A DNA stretch of 64,000 nucleotides from Chalara sp. BL73 (taxonomy: Eukaryota; Ascomycota; Leotiomycetes; Helotiales). Positions 11,158 through 22,186 of this stretch are shown here, one piece after another (the first letter of the stretch is position 1; the number at the start of each line of letters is the position of its first letter). The notes beneath the pieces are model-generated. The model ran no database searches, was not told the DNA's origin, and saw only the letters and a list, made by a program, of their open reading frames with translations. The stretch lies in NCBI GenBank assembly GCA_918026815.1, contig CAKJVC010000168.1:1-64000 (forward strand), given 5' to 3'. The position numbers and the translations under genes were made by a program.

Positions 11158-14100
11158 TGTTCTTGAAAAGTAGTTTGGATAAGGAGTTTCTGGTTATGGA
11201 AATCATAGACAGGCGTTCTTGAGAGCACGGCGTTGGCAATTTAAGGATCTACATGCCATGAGGCTAACGACATTGGGAAGTTTTTTGATCAGCATCTGAG
11301 ATGATTCATTTCTTTGGCTAGTGGCTGGCGGCATATTTAGCAAACTTAGCTAATCTCTATAGTTCTAAAATTCAAGAGTCGTACATAGACAAAACATTTC
11401 CTTCGGTTCCAGAGTATAGCCTCAGAACAATGAGTTGAGTGACCTCATCATCTTCAAATTGGCTAAGGTGAGATATTTAGGAGGTCATTCAAGCATCCAT
11501 TGTATCTAGAACTGGTATTCTTCAGGCGAAAAGCTCCATAATCCTCAAGTAAGGTCTGACCTAAATTATGGTCCGCTTTGGTACTGGTACAACGAAATCA
11601 GAGCGCATCACACTGCTATCACCTTCCAAAGCTTTGACATAGCGGTGGGCCATCAATAAATCTCCATCCCAATCATCTATCGTACCAGTCTCGTGCCCTG
11701 CCAGCCTCACCTCTCAACCAATATGCTTACCCATTGTCCTCCTGTGCTAGGCCTTTGGACGTTTCCAAGAGCGCTGAGGATTTGTTCGAGGATATGGGAC
11801 GAATCTCACTACCCAGGAGCTGGAGAGGAATAGGGCAGAACGGTAGCAGATACGGATTGGTGGTTGTAGGTTGGTTGGTCAGGCGGGTGTTAGGCGATGG
11901 CCCCTTTATGAGGAGATGAGAAGGAGCGGGAGTCTGAGTTCGGGTATCCGACTTCTAACATTCCACTTTCGTATATGGTTCTTTCAGATATTCGCTCCCT
12001 AGCTTTATCATGCATCAGAATGCGGCCGGATCAGAGAAGCTTGTGGAATGGACATGAATTACGAGTTGTGGGCATTGGCTATTCTCGTGGCCTTCAGCGT
12101 AAGTTCTTACATGACGTTTGCCACCCTTTTTTTAATGAGGTTTGAAGATGGAGCAGGCTGGTGTTTTGATCTCGTACTTCTATTATTCTACGTATCCATA
12201 CACATCAGCTTCCACGGCATATGCCTGCTTTCTCTTTCCCAAGCTCTTCCCCGGTATTTAGGACCATTCTTGTGCCACTCATATTTTACCTCCCAACGCC
12301 GTCCAACACGATCGGCAGCCGCAATCCCCGCAACAATCATCGATACCAGCCTCGCTCGGGATCCGCATCACGATGCTTTGTCCTCCTTTCTCTCTCCCCT
12401 TTCCGAGCCGCACAACAAAGCAAGCAAGATATCACAAGCAAGGGTATAGCAATGACTAACCAGCAGATGAGTTAATTTTGGTCCTGGTTCGGTGAGGGTA
12501 GAGGAGAAGGGGGGGATGAACTACTACATATCTTTCTCATGGTAGGCATGGAAGGCTGCCGGTCTTTTGCTTTTTAAGGAAGGACGTTTGTGTTTTCCGA
12601 GCTTCGAAGGGCTCGAGCGGCTTCAAAGTCGGTAAGAGTCGCTATGGCCGCGGCGGTAGAAATGAGGAGGAGGGAAATAACCCTGGTGTACGAGGCCTTT
12701 ATTTTGTCCCCTTATTTCCTTTGATCCTGTAGCTTCCTGGAATAGCTTCCGGGTATTTCTCTGTATCCGGGAACCTCGCGTGCTGTCTTTGATTCTCCTC
12801 ACTGCTTTCGATATTCTGAGAGAAATTCTGTAGCCGAGAACGCTCGCCTGAGATACAATGCGTCTGCTCTTAAGCAAAGACATCTGCTCTAAGTGGGTAT
12901 GACTCGGGATGAGTTAATGATTCCTCATTGATATCTGCCACGAGCATATTGCTCGAACGGAACCAATTCTTTTCTCATGCGTCAGAATGACATTTACAGA
13001 CATGACGAGGGTCAAATTCATTCACAAGTTCGAATCCTCACGCGCGAGAATTCGAGTCGTTCCTTACACGGAGTGACTCCACAAATACGCATTTCGGACC
13101 CAACACGTCAAGCTCTCACATGGAACACTCATCATAGATTTGAATGCTGCTGTATAGTTTGAGCTTCAGAGCATGGGGGGGTTGGTGATTACGTTTCATG
13201 CTTCAATGTCACATAAAATTCAACCTCTTCTTTCGAATTGAGTTCCCCAAAGTATGCTTCCCCTCCGTGCCTCGTTTCCCTTTCTCCATTATACATCTAA
13301 GCCGCTTGACTTCGGGGCATCAAATATCACCCCCTCTCACACCTCAATCTGCCCACCCCCTCGCTTCTCCATTGCACCTCGAGGCGGAGTTTCTTCCCCG
13401 TTACCACTGGGTACTCCAACAGATTCCGATTAGTGCCAAGCGCGAATACAGGAGGATAATGACCGCTGAGCGTATGGATTAGCCGAAAATTCAGAGAGGT
13501 TTTCGAGATAGGAATGAATGTGAAAGGGATGTACTAATCTTTCCCGCACCGAATATCATGGCATTCTATCCGAGTTTTTTTTCGTCTGTATGCTCTTCTC
13601 TTGTGATATTCCCGTAATACTTGATGTCCGTTTACTATGGAACATAAAATCAGTGAATTAACCGAAGTTAGCAGGATAAGGCATAAGGTGGCCATCATGA
13701 GATTACCAAAGATACTCTTTCATATTGGCCGGTTGCGCTTTGTTGTGGTGTGGATAGGTTTAACCTCTCAGTTACTCTCGGAAACTTCCCAGGTGTATGA
13801 CACGGCTTCGATGTACTTGTGTCAAGTTCTTGAGCCTGTTGATTCACTGATCCGAGCCTGGCATTCTTTTAGGCATGAGGAACTGGATAGAATGCCTTTT
13901 GCATATAAGGAAGAGGACAAAGGCTATCTTGATTCGTGCAGAGATGCATGCCAGTCACTAAAGAACGATCACAATACAAGTGTTATCATTCAAAAGCAAG
14001 CTACTCACATGGACTTCATACTTTGTATTTATTATCTATCATGAAAATATGTTCTCACAGCACTTGTAGTGATCCTTCATGTCATATAGTGCTGTAGCTT

Positions 14101-14214
14101 CAGTTAAAGTATACTTGATTAAGATCCAGAGTTCCCGGATGCCTTCCTGCAAAGTCTCGTATTCAACGACCAGTCACCAGGCGTCCTCCATATGCGCCAA
14201 AGCTCTCTTCAGAG
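11158..14214. other. Gene-poor 3 kb stretch
   Basis: No gene could be supported. Open frames at 12048-12449 (plus, hydrophobic start) and 13637-14044 (plus, 135 codons) have no recognisable domain or splice partner and are left uncalled. Confidence 0.45.
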
Positions 14215-14577
14215 TCACCAAACAACAAATAATGCGAACCCACTCAGTGCCCCCATAACAAGCACTAAAGAGTTAAAAGTTAAAAGTTATCACGCGCACC
14301 TGAACAGACGTGCGGAAGAAACTATGAAATAATTGTACCTACTGGCAGGAGATGCAATACCTTGTTTAATACCCTCACTTCCATGCTTACTTCCACTCCA
14401 CCATCTACTTGAACTGCTGGAACTGCCACCGCCGTGTCCTCTGCTTCCTCCTCATTTTCGGCTTACTACAGTAGTGTTCTGATCCGGAATCCGCACGGCC
14501 GTCGAATGAACAGCGGCAGACATCATTAGGACAAGGACCAGCACCAGCACCAAGCCAGATTTATGAATGAGCTTCAT
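14215..14577 (-). pseudogene. Small secreted glycine-rich protein, copy A, with in-frame TGA
   Basis: Exon 1 is 14577-14343 and exon 2 is 14264-14215 (intron 78 bases, donor GTAGGT, acceptor CTTTAG). The N-terminus MKLIHKSGLVLVLVLVLMMS is a signal peptide. A TGA at 14454-14452 interrupts the frame after VVSRK, at codon 42. The same frame then continues GGSRGHGGGSSSSSSRWW to the splice donor. Exon 2 joins in phase 1 and encodes the hydrophobic tail MLVMGALSGFALFVVW before a TGA. The intact neighbour at 14960-15342 has the same layout, with RKGKGS where this copy has RK-stop-GGS, so the TGA most simply replaces a glycine codon. If translated without recoding, the product is a 41-residue secreted peptide. 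A short intron from GTAAGC just before the stop is possible on paper but lacks a branch point. Either a dying duplicate or a shortened gene. Confidence 0.6.
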
Positions 14578-14959
14578 TTTGATGTTATTGATGATCTTCG
14601 ATTTTGTGCTTGCGTGATCTTGCTCAGCATGATAGTTCCGAGTTTCAGCTTTTATGGTTGAGGAGTGAAGAGAAAAACGAAGAAGCCGTGGCAGAGCTAA
14701 TCTGTTATAAAAGTAAAGTGTTGGGGGCGGTGTTGGGTAATTCGGTGACTAGACTATGGCTACTGTGGGAACGCCATTTGGCCAGATATCATTAACAGAA
14801 GTGCATATATGAACCTCCACCTTACACGCATCTCTGTCACTATAGCCTATTCGATACATCTGGGGACACTCCGGCAACAGGTATAATCAATAATTTTCTC
14901 AATCTAACGCCTCGCCGTATCTCAACACGCTTTCACCCACTCCATCGGTCCACCCAAAT

Positions 14960-15342
14960 TTAACAACCCGACAGAGCAAACGCTCCAAGTACAGCAGGTA
15001 TCAGCACCAGAACTAGAGCGGGTAGATGTCAGTAATACAATTAAGAAAGAGGCTTCCCCAATTTGAAAGCTTACGGGTAGGTAAAGCAGCGACAAACTCT
15101 CCTTGTACACCGGCCCCGGCGCTCTCACTGTCTGTGTGGTTAAGCCCCTTCGGTCCTCCTCCTCCTCCTTTCCGGCTGCCCTTCCCTTTTCTATGCACAA
15201 AAGCGACACCACCGTTTCCATCTTGCTCTCCAGTGTGTAGAGAAAGCGAGCGGGATTCTCCAGGTGGGCTGGCAAGTGCTGAAGGGATAGCTAAGAGGAG
15301 GAGCAATACGACGGTCGAGGAGCCGGGGAAAGCGAGCTTCAT
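14960..15342 (-). CDS. Small secreted glycine-rich protein, copy B, hydrophobic C-terminus
   Basis: Exon 1 is 15342-15075 and exon 2 is 15012-14960 (intron 62 bases, GTAAGC...CTCTAG, phase 1), giving 106 residues. The N-terminus MKLAFPGSSTVVLLLLLAIP is a signal peptide with likely cleavage after SALAS. The mature part is short, basic and glycine-rich (RKGKGSRKGGGGGPKG) with a potential N-glycosylation site (NHT). Exon 2 adds a hydrophobic tail, LLVLIPAVLGAFALSGC, ending the protein. Signal peptide plus terminal hydrophobic segment resembles the layout of GPI-anchored surface proteins, though a classical omega site is not obvious. It is a tandem paralogue of the copy 380 bases downstream on the same strand. 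No known family recognised. Without splicing, the frame stops shortly after the donor. Confidence 0.6.
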
Positions 15343-16111
15343 TGTAGACTTGAATGCTGCTGAGCTGTGGCTAGAACGAGGCTAACTTCGTTGACCGGTA
15401 GCCTTTGGGCCGGGAAATCTATGAGGGTGGTGTAGCTAGGAGATATGCCCTTCATAGTAGATTGGATTTAGGAAAGACTCTGGATACCAGGCATTACGCA
15501 CATACTTATACACATTTCTGAACAAAGACCGCGCATTACTACTGTCTTTCATTTCTGGGATACCGCACCATGTGGTAATGCAGCCTGATCAAAAATAGAA
15601 CAAAGGTCTCGAAGAAGGAAACCGTATTTTCTTTTAAGAAGGTGATGTGTGAATGAATTGCGTCATGAGCATTCACGGCGAATGAGCGAAATGCCTTGAA
15701 TTCACTGTCAACCATACTATATACCTAGGATATTATTTTCGAGCCTGCTGAAGCGGGTCTTTCTGCTATCGTAATATATACGAGATAGTCTGGGTCTCGC
15801 TCTTTCTAATGTTGAATGAGTACAGTGAGCTTACTCGCTTAATTTTAGGGGCTAGGAAGGTCACAGCTTGTGAGACTGTTGAAGTTCCTGCGATAAAGTC
15901 TATGAAAAGAATTCCATGATTCTGTAGACGCAGACTTATATTGCCATTAAAACATCAAAACTAATCTGTAATAAAACAATAGCTGGACAAATAATCCGAC
16001 CAAAGCCCAGCTCTCGGTATCCAAAACAAGAAAGGTATCCCAATCTTCCACCCCAGGAAGTACGGTATCCAAACTCCGTCACGAAATCGACTTTACCCGT
16101 GAAGGTCCCAT
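15343..16111. other. Intergenic, promoter side of copy B
   Basis: Upstream region of the minus-strand small secreted gene and 3' flank of the lactone oxidase gene. No ORF or repeat of note. Confidence 0.5.
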
Positions 16112-18658
16112 CTATTCAGAATACACTAAATAATCCCATAACTCATTCGAGAACCTCTTTTTCAAATCCTCCAGTCCCCATCCCTGCAACTTCCCGATCT
16201 CCGCCAACGTCTTCCTGAACTCCGGAATCGCATCTTTATACGCGACCGTCCTTAAGTACTCTCTTGCAGGCTTGCCCCTTAGATTAATGCTCTCCCACTC
16301 CTTTGCCCAATGCGGGCGCACGTTCAACTCCTTGCCATCGGCATCTTTGTAACTCATCCACAGATCGGCGACCTTCTGCAGGAACGGCTGCCACTCGGAG
16401 TCGGCCACAGCGTCAGGGATTGAGAGGACTTCAATAGAAGCGGTGCCGTGCTTGTTTCCGTGCTGCGGCGCCATGATGAGATTCGAGTCACCCATGATGC
16501 GCAGCTCCATCGTGAGACGCATTGGGCAGTCGACAGAGTCGTAGGTTAGGTTAATAATGTCCCACCATGCTTTTCGAACGATACTGTAGTCTGGCTTGGA
16601 AGGGTCATCTGGGTGTGAAGGGATGGGGATCTGGAATTCGAGGTCGCGGACCCGCATGTTCTGAATCTAACTAGTCTTAGTTTCGCGATGAGAACCAGAA
16701 GAGGGAGGGAACTTACACCTCTGCGGAAGTGAAGGGCATTAGGAATGGCCGTCTTGATGATGTCCTTTTGCTTAATCTCTGTTTGCCCATAGGAAGAGAA
16801 GCCCCATGGCGGCAAGTTTACCATTCCCATGGTAGCTAGAAGCTCGGCTTGCCATCGGCCAGGCAGAGCATTGAAGATGGGGTTGCTGGTTATGACTGCG
16901 CCTAACCAACCTTCCACCCACTGCATCCATGTCTGGAATGGGCTGGGATACTCGACCACGTCGGTCTTATCATCGACTGGGTTCCACGTATTGACCCAAG
17001 CTTGCTGTGAGCGCGTGAACCAAAACCACTCCGAATAGTAGTCGTTAGTTCTTTTCTCGAAGTCTGCAAGAGCGGCTTTATATTGTGCATCACTATAGGT
17101 TTTGCGGAGTGCGATGGGGATATCTTCCCGACGGAGAGGTGGGATAGCGAGGCCGATGTCTGGTTTGATGGGCTTGAGCACAGCATATTGCATTTTATCG
17201 AGCTCGAACGTGATATGCGTTACAATACCTAGAAGACCGAAGCATCCTGCTGCTGCTCTCAAGTGTGCTGGATCGGAAATGGTTCGGTGGTTTCCGTTTA
17301 CATCGACATACTCTACTGCTCGGACGTAGTCATTGACAGTCTTGTGGCGGAGACCTGCTCCATGGCAAATTGGTCCATTGACACCTCCCCATGTAACTCT
17401 GTTTCCAAGATGTCAGCAAATATAATACCTTGAGCCTGGTAAGAGGGAGAAAGCATAGAACAAAGGACCTACTCAACCAAGATAACATCCACTGGCATAG
17501 TCCACTTATCATTCTTAACTGCCCATCGCCGAAACTGCTCATTGGTGACGGCAACTCCCACCCTCACCAATGCCTTATCCGCACTGCTCGTCGTCACCTC
17601 GTCCGGTGAAGCTAGCTGAATACTCTTCAGCTCATTGTTAGGATCGATACATTCTGGTAAAATGCTCATTGGATCTGGCATCCTTGTCACTTCCTCAAGA
17701 TTTAGCAATGACACTAGAATTTGTTTGTCCTCTGAGAAAGTGGAGCTCCAGGAGTGTCTGTAGCCTGCACAACGAACTCTGTACTCGTTGACTTTCGCCC
17801 ATTTGACAAGGTTCTGAAGACCCAGCACCGTTTTGGGAACGAATGTCCATTGTGGTGTATTTGAGACGCTTTGGCCCCAATTTTGGAAGTGCCTGTCTGC
17901 ATAGACCTGCGTTTGTTAATGATATTCAAGGATAGAGGTGTACGTTATAAGATGATTGGCATTGCAAGTATGAACCAATCATTTCGTTCTTCGAAGCGAG
18001 CCCCTTAAACCAACCTTGACTACCTGAGGATGCAAGGGACAAACAACAGGATGGGACATTGAGGAAATAAATTATGAAGGAATTGTCTTACCTCCATCGT
18101 CTTCTTCTCTTCCTTGTCTTCAAAAATACGTGGATACCTGGCTGTTGCGGAAAACTGTTGACCATTGACCTCTTTGACGCCATTAACCTCGTTAACCTGT
18201 TCCGTGTCATGGTGGAAGAATTGTTCCACCTTATCTTCCACCATGTCAATGAAATCTCGAATCTCCTGGAAGTGATGCTTCACAGGTGGGCTTGCCGGTA
18301 AATGGAAATCATCGTGTAACACTCCTGAGGCTAGAACGGGGCCTTCGTTTCCTCCGGCGATGAAGGCTCTCAGCTGTCTCTGCATCCCATCATCTAATTC
18401 CTCGAATGCATTTTTGAATACACGCGTGTGCTCAAAGACTTTGAGAAATCCTCGGAGATGATCTTCGGGGTCCACGGCATTGTTGCGAATATCCCAAAGA
18501 TGCCTTTGGAGCAGTGAGATATTGACATGTGGAAATTCATCCTTCAGTACTCCAATATGCTCAATTATCTCCTCGAGAATGAAGTGAGAAGTGAGGTTTT
18601 CCTTTGGGGGCTCAGGAAGGTCTTCCAAAAGCTTGGAAAGCTTTGCCTCCATTTTCAC
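16112..18658 (-). CDS. FAD-dependent sugar-1,4-lactone oxidase (ALO family) with N-terminal extension
   Basis: Exons 18658-18092, 17906-17473, 17398-16717 and 16660-16112; 743 residues, all junctions in phase. Residues about 190-370 form an FAD-binding PCMH-type domain: TFVPKTVLGLQNLVKW, then VRCAGYRHSWSSTF (the histidine motif typical of aldonolactone oxidases), then VTWGGVNGPICHGAGLRH and the GCFGLLGIVTHITFEL segment. The C-terminal 300 residues match the D-arabinono-1,4-lactone oxidase domain, with MRLTMELRIMGDSNLIMAP and RPHWAKEW. Enzymes of this family oxidise sugar lactones using FAD and O2, releasing H2O2. The first 189 residues, all in exon 1, are helical and charged (LLEDLPEPPKENLTSHFILE) and are absent from yeast ALO1, which is about 526 residues long. 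No signal peptide is visible. Substrate cannot be told from sequence. The start is the first ATG of exon 1. Confidence 0.85.
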
Positions 18659-19378
18659 TAGCTCGCTAAGATCGGGGCTATTTTATAGGTGCAAACGGTA
18701 ACGATGATATATGGATAAGCCTGTGAACTTAGTTGAGAGAAATTCACATTGATAGGACAAGTTTGAAGAAGGGGTGAAGGAAAATAGAGAGTTTATACAC
18801 ATATACAAGGCATCAGCGCCCCGTAAGGCTACCAGTTTTGCGGCTGGGGCACTGCTGACTTTCAGCTCTCCCTTACGTACTTGGCGAAGAATGCCTGACG
18901 TGAGAACACAAGGATTTATGGGTTCCATCGGTTCAGATCTTATGGAAAAAGAACAAGGATAACAGGTGATCTCTTTGAATCATTTCTGTTATTGGAAGTT
19001 GCAAGAAATCAGCTCCAACTGTGGCCCCTCCATGCCCAGCCTTTTTTGAATTTTTGCAACGAAAACCCACCTGGATGGGTCGGTCAGTTGGATCACAAAC
19101 TGATACGACTGTGCCGTTTTAGAGTCGGCTGGAATCCATCCTCAATATTGAAATGGAATGGGGGCGCGGCCAAAAATATGTGTATGTGGCTTGAGATCAC
19201 CATCACGGCGGGTAGAAGGGCTTGGCGGGCCCTCAGCCCTATCCGAATGACCTACTCCATGGTGACTAGAACGAGGAAATATGAAAGTAGGTGGGTATCA
19301 TATTATCTATGAACAGTGAGGGCGTAAAAACATCGTAATAATCCACCGAGTGCTGGTTTCAACGAAACGCCCAACTAG
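18659..19378. other. Intergenic 720 bases, likely promoter of the lactone oxidase
   Basis: Between the minus-strand oxidase start and the minus-strand penta-EF-hand stop. No supported ORF. Confidence 0.5.
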
Positions 19379-20490
19379 CTATCGTTGCCTAATGATTTCC
19401 GTTAAGAAATCCTCGCTGTAATAGTCAGTAAATATCACAAAGTGTTAATGTTATGGAAGATCTCTTACAAAGATAGTGTAATATAACCGTCCCTATCATC
19501 ATCATATTTCTTGAAAACATCTGTCATTCTCTTTAAGCTGATGCAGCTTTGTACGAAGAGATCGAAGCTAATGGCTCCCTCGTTCCTCTTGTCAAAAGTC
19601 TTGAATAGTGTGTCGACAAATTGAGGGCTAAGTCTGTATCCAAATGCGACTAATGCATTGGTGTATTCTCCTAGACTGATGTTTCCGCTCTTATCAGCAT
19701 CGAACCTGTCGAATAGATTCCGCCATGCTGCAAGGAACCCCCATAGTCCACAGAACTCCTCAAATCCGATAGACCCAGAACGGTCTGTATCGAACATTCG
19801 AATCATCATTCTGACTGTATGGGGATCGAAAGACGACCAGTCGCCATTAACCAGAGCTGCACCGAGCTCTCTTTCTGTCAATTGTCCGCTGCCTAGAGAT
19901 TCATCAGAATGAAAAGGGGCTGAGGTTGAGAGTATTATTACCGTCTTTGTCAACTGCCTTAAAAAGAGGCCAAAGCGCAGGGTCTGCGCCGTTTGGCGGA
20001 GCGGGTGATGGCGGTGGTCTTGACATTTGTTGAGGTCTGTTCTGAGCCGCTGGAGGAGGCCGGCCATAACTGCCTGGTGGGGGAGATCCTATCCCATGAC
20101 CCGGGGGAGGGGACCCAGAAGAGTAGCCATAATTTGCTGGGGGCTGCATCTGCGGAGACAATCGACGTCCGCCATAAGGGTCTTGATTTGGCAGAGGAGG
20201 AGCTGGCCTATTGCCGTATTGTTGTTGATATGCAGCTTGCTGTGCAGGTGAATGGTACTGCTGTTGACTACTTCCTGGCCCCGTAGTTGGTGACTTGTTC
20301 GGCTGTTTCTGCAAACTGCATAAGTAAAGTCTCATGATCAAGTACAATATTGAATCCTACTCTCTCTGGCTCTGCAAATCTATGAACAGTCAGCAGCGCC
20401 CATAGTACATGGAGGTCAAGCAGTAGATGAGGGGCTGTGTGTAACTTACGCAGGCAATGAGTCTGGGTTAATCGTTTTGTTATATGCCAT
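19379..20490 (-). CDS. Penta-EF-hand calcium-binding protein
   Basis: Preferred exons are 20490-20450, 20379-20361, 20308-19942, 19892-19469 and 19415-19379, giving 295 residues. The N-terminal half is Pro/Gln/Gly-rich (PAPPLPNQDPYGGRRLSPQ), as in ALG-2/peflin-type proteins. The C-terminal half has five EF-hand loops in order: DKDGSGQLTERE (split by an intron), DTDRSGSIGFEE, DADKSGNISLGE, DKRNEGAISFDL and DDDRDGYITLSFED. The end, FEDFLTEIIRQR, fits the fifth-hand dimerisation segment of PEF proteins. Loops 1-3 have good calcium ligands; loop 4 is degenerate. In yeast and animals such proteins act at membranes in calcium-dependent adaptor roles (Pef1, ALG-2). The 5' splicing has two in-frame solutions; the alternative joins exon 1 directly to 20315 (291 residues). 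The last 37-base exon is needed for the natural C-terminus. Confidence 0.85.
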
Positions 20491-20917
20491 ATTGAATGGA
20501 TGTAGTGCTCTTAAGCAGGAAACCTAGACCCAGAGGTGTTTGGGCTCTTATTTATATGGTGATGTGTAACAACGATCCCGAAGAGCTACAGCCTCGCAAA
20601 GCCAAATGCGGGACAAATACCTGAGCGCTGTGTTAAGGCAGTGCAGGGGTGACTTTATGCGTTGTAACTGCCTAACAGGTTGGATGATGATTCATCCAGT
20701 TGGCATGACGGTGAATATCATGAAGGCTCTTTTGCTTGTCAAATTTTCTTGCTTAAGACAGCTAACTTACAAGATAGAGATGTGATGGCCACAGCTGGTT
20801 TGATTTCGCCAAGCATGGAACTTTTTGTGGAGTCAATTTTAGAACTCAACAACACTCCCAATTTCGCATGCCGTTCATCCGGCTTCCTTGAGGTATCAAC
20901 CTTACTACCTGGAAGAA
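20491..20917. promoter_or_regulatory. Divergent intergenic region (penta-EF-hand / ChaC)
   Basis: Only 427 bases separate the two divergent start codons, so both promoters must lie here or overlap the genes. No specific element identified. Confidence 0.5.
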
Positions 20918-21815
20918 ATGTCAACCGAAAGTTCTGTGGATTTGCCTGCTGAGTTCTGGCTATTTGGTTATGGGTGCGTACTTCACACTGTCTCGTGCGG
21001 AGACCTAGTCTGACAGGTCTCTAGAAGTCTCATTTGGAAACCTCCACCACACTTCGGTGCGCTTTTCTTTCACTCTTCATTCCATTATCACATTTTAATA
21101 AAGCGGCAGATCGGCGTATTCCAGGATACGTCATAGGTTATGTGAGGAGGTTCTGGCAGGTTTGTTCTTATTCTTAATTTGATTTGGAGTGGTAGCTCAT
21201 GAATGCGTCCAGGCAAGGTAAGTCCTTAACGTCCGCGAGCAGTCAGTCTTAACACCATGCAGTGAAGACCATCGAGGTACACCTGAGGCACCAGGCAGAG
21301 TAGTGACTCTGATTGAGCGGTCATTCTGGGAAACGCTTGAAGATCCTCACCCATCTGGCTCCGACAAGGTTTGGGGAACAGCATATCGAATCGAGGCGAC
21401 AAAAGTGGACGAAGTCAAGCAATACCTTGATATTCGAGAAATCAACGGGTATACGATTCATTACACGCCGTTTCATCCAGATGACGGTTCCCCGGACATC
21501 AGAACGTTGGTCTACATAGGAACACCGGATAATGCTCAGTTTATGGGTCCCCAAGAGCCCCAGGTTCTTGCAGAACACATCTACAAGAGTGAAGGCCCAA
21601 GTGGGCTGAACAAAGATTACTTACTAAGCCTCGAAGTGGCTCTAAATAATCTTAGCTCTGAAAGTGGAGATGGCCATATTACGGATTTGGCGACGAGGAT
21701 TAGAAAGATTGAGCAGGATGCCAAAGCTGACATCAGTCAATCATCACGCAAGGCTATAGAGCGTGAGATTAGAAATATTGATAGAGCCGACGAACAAGAA
21801 GAGACAGAGAAGTAG
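20918..21815 (+). CDS. ChaC-type glutathione-specific gamma-glutamylcyclotransferase
   Basis: Five exons: 20918-20973, 21025-21056, 21110-21159, a 5-base micro-exon 21213-21217, and 21263-21815; 231 residues. The N-terminus reads FWLFGYGSLIWKPPPHF, containing the YGSLIW nucleotide-like loop that defines ChaC proteins. It is followed by RRIPGYVIGYVRRFWQ, then ASEDHRGTPEAPGRVVTLIE and WGTAYRIE, all family hallmarks. ChaC enzymes cleave glutathione in the cytosol to 5-oxoproline and Cys-Gly. The length agrees with yeast Gcg1 (232 residues). The micro-exon GCAAG supplies Ala and the first two bases of Ser; leaving it out puts a TGA directly after Gln. The last exon holds more than three quarters of the protein and ends in a charged helix rich in Glu and Lys. 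It shares a divergent promoter with the calcium-binding gene to its left. Confidence 0.9.
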
Positions 21816-22186
21816 ATTTGGAAAAGCATTGCATTTCATTTATCGTCGCATATTACTGCCATTAGAAAATTGCAGTCAAATAACCTTGATCAAAGTGATC
21901 TTGGTCAAAAACCAGATACCTAGCGATGTTGTGACATGTCTGTTAGCCGTGTGAACAAGCAAACAGGTAACGAAAACCCTTAACTCCTCTCAACGCTATC
22001 CCAAGGTCAAAACCGCATCCATAGACCACGAGGCTGACCGAAATATATCTTCCGAAGGGATGATACTTCCAGGTCCACCACACAATTAACTTTCGCTGCC
22101 AACCAAGGCTTAACTTTTTTTGTCTTTGTTCCGTACGAACACACGCGAGAGATCATAGAGACGTCCACTTGGCTACGGTAATTCTC
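21816..22186. other. Convergent 3' region
   Basis: Tail-to-tail spacer of 371 bases between the ChaC gene and the RNA-binding protein gene. No ORF of note. Confidence 0.5.

Noticed and set aside
12048..12449. 133-codon plus-strand frame with a hydrophobic N-terminal half
   Set aside because: The second half is low-complexity translation, there is no conserved motif, and an overlapping frame looks equally protein-like.
13027..13036. GTTCGAATCC resembling a tRNA B box
   Set aside because: No matching A box, acceptor stem or anticodon arm could be built around it.
13637..14044. 135-codon plus-strand frame
   Set aside because: It starts with ATG and has ordinary composition, but I see no domain, no promoter context and no splice signals; evidence was insufficient.
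14452..14460. TGA in copy A as programmed stop-codon readthrough
   Set aside because: The bases after the TGA do not form the CTA context known from fungal readthrough, and substitution of a glycine codon explains it more simply.
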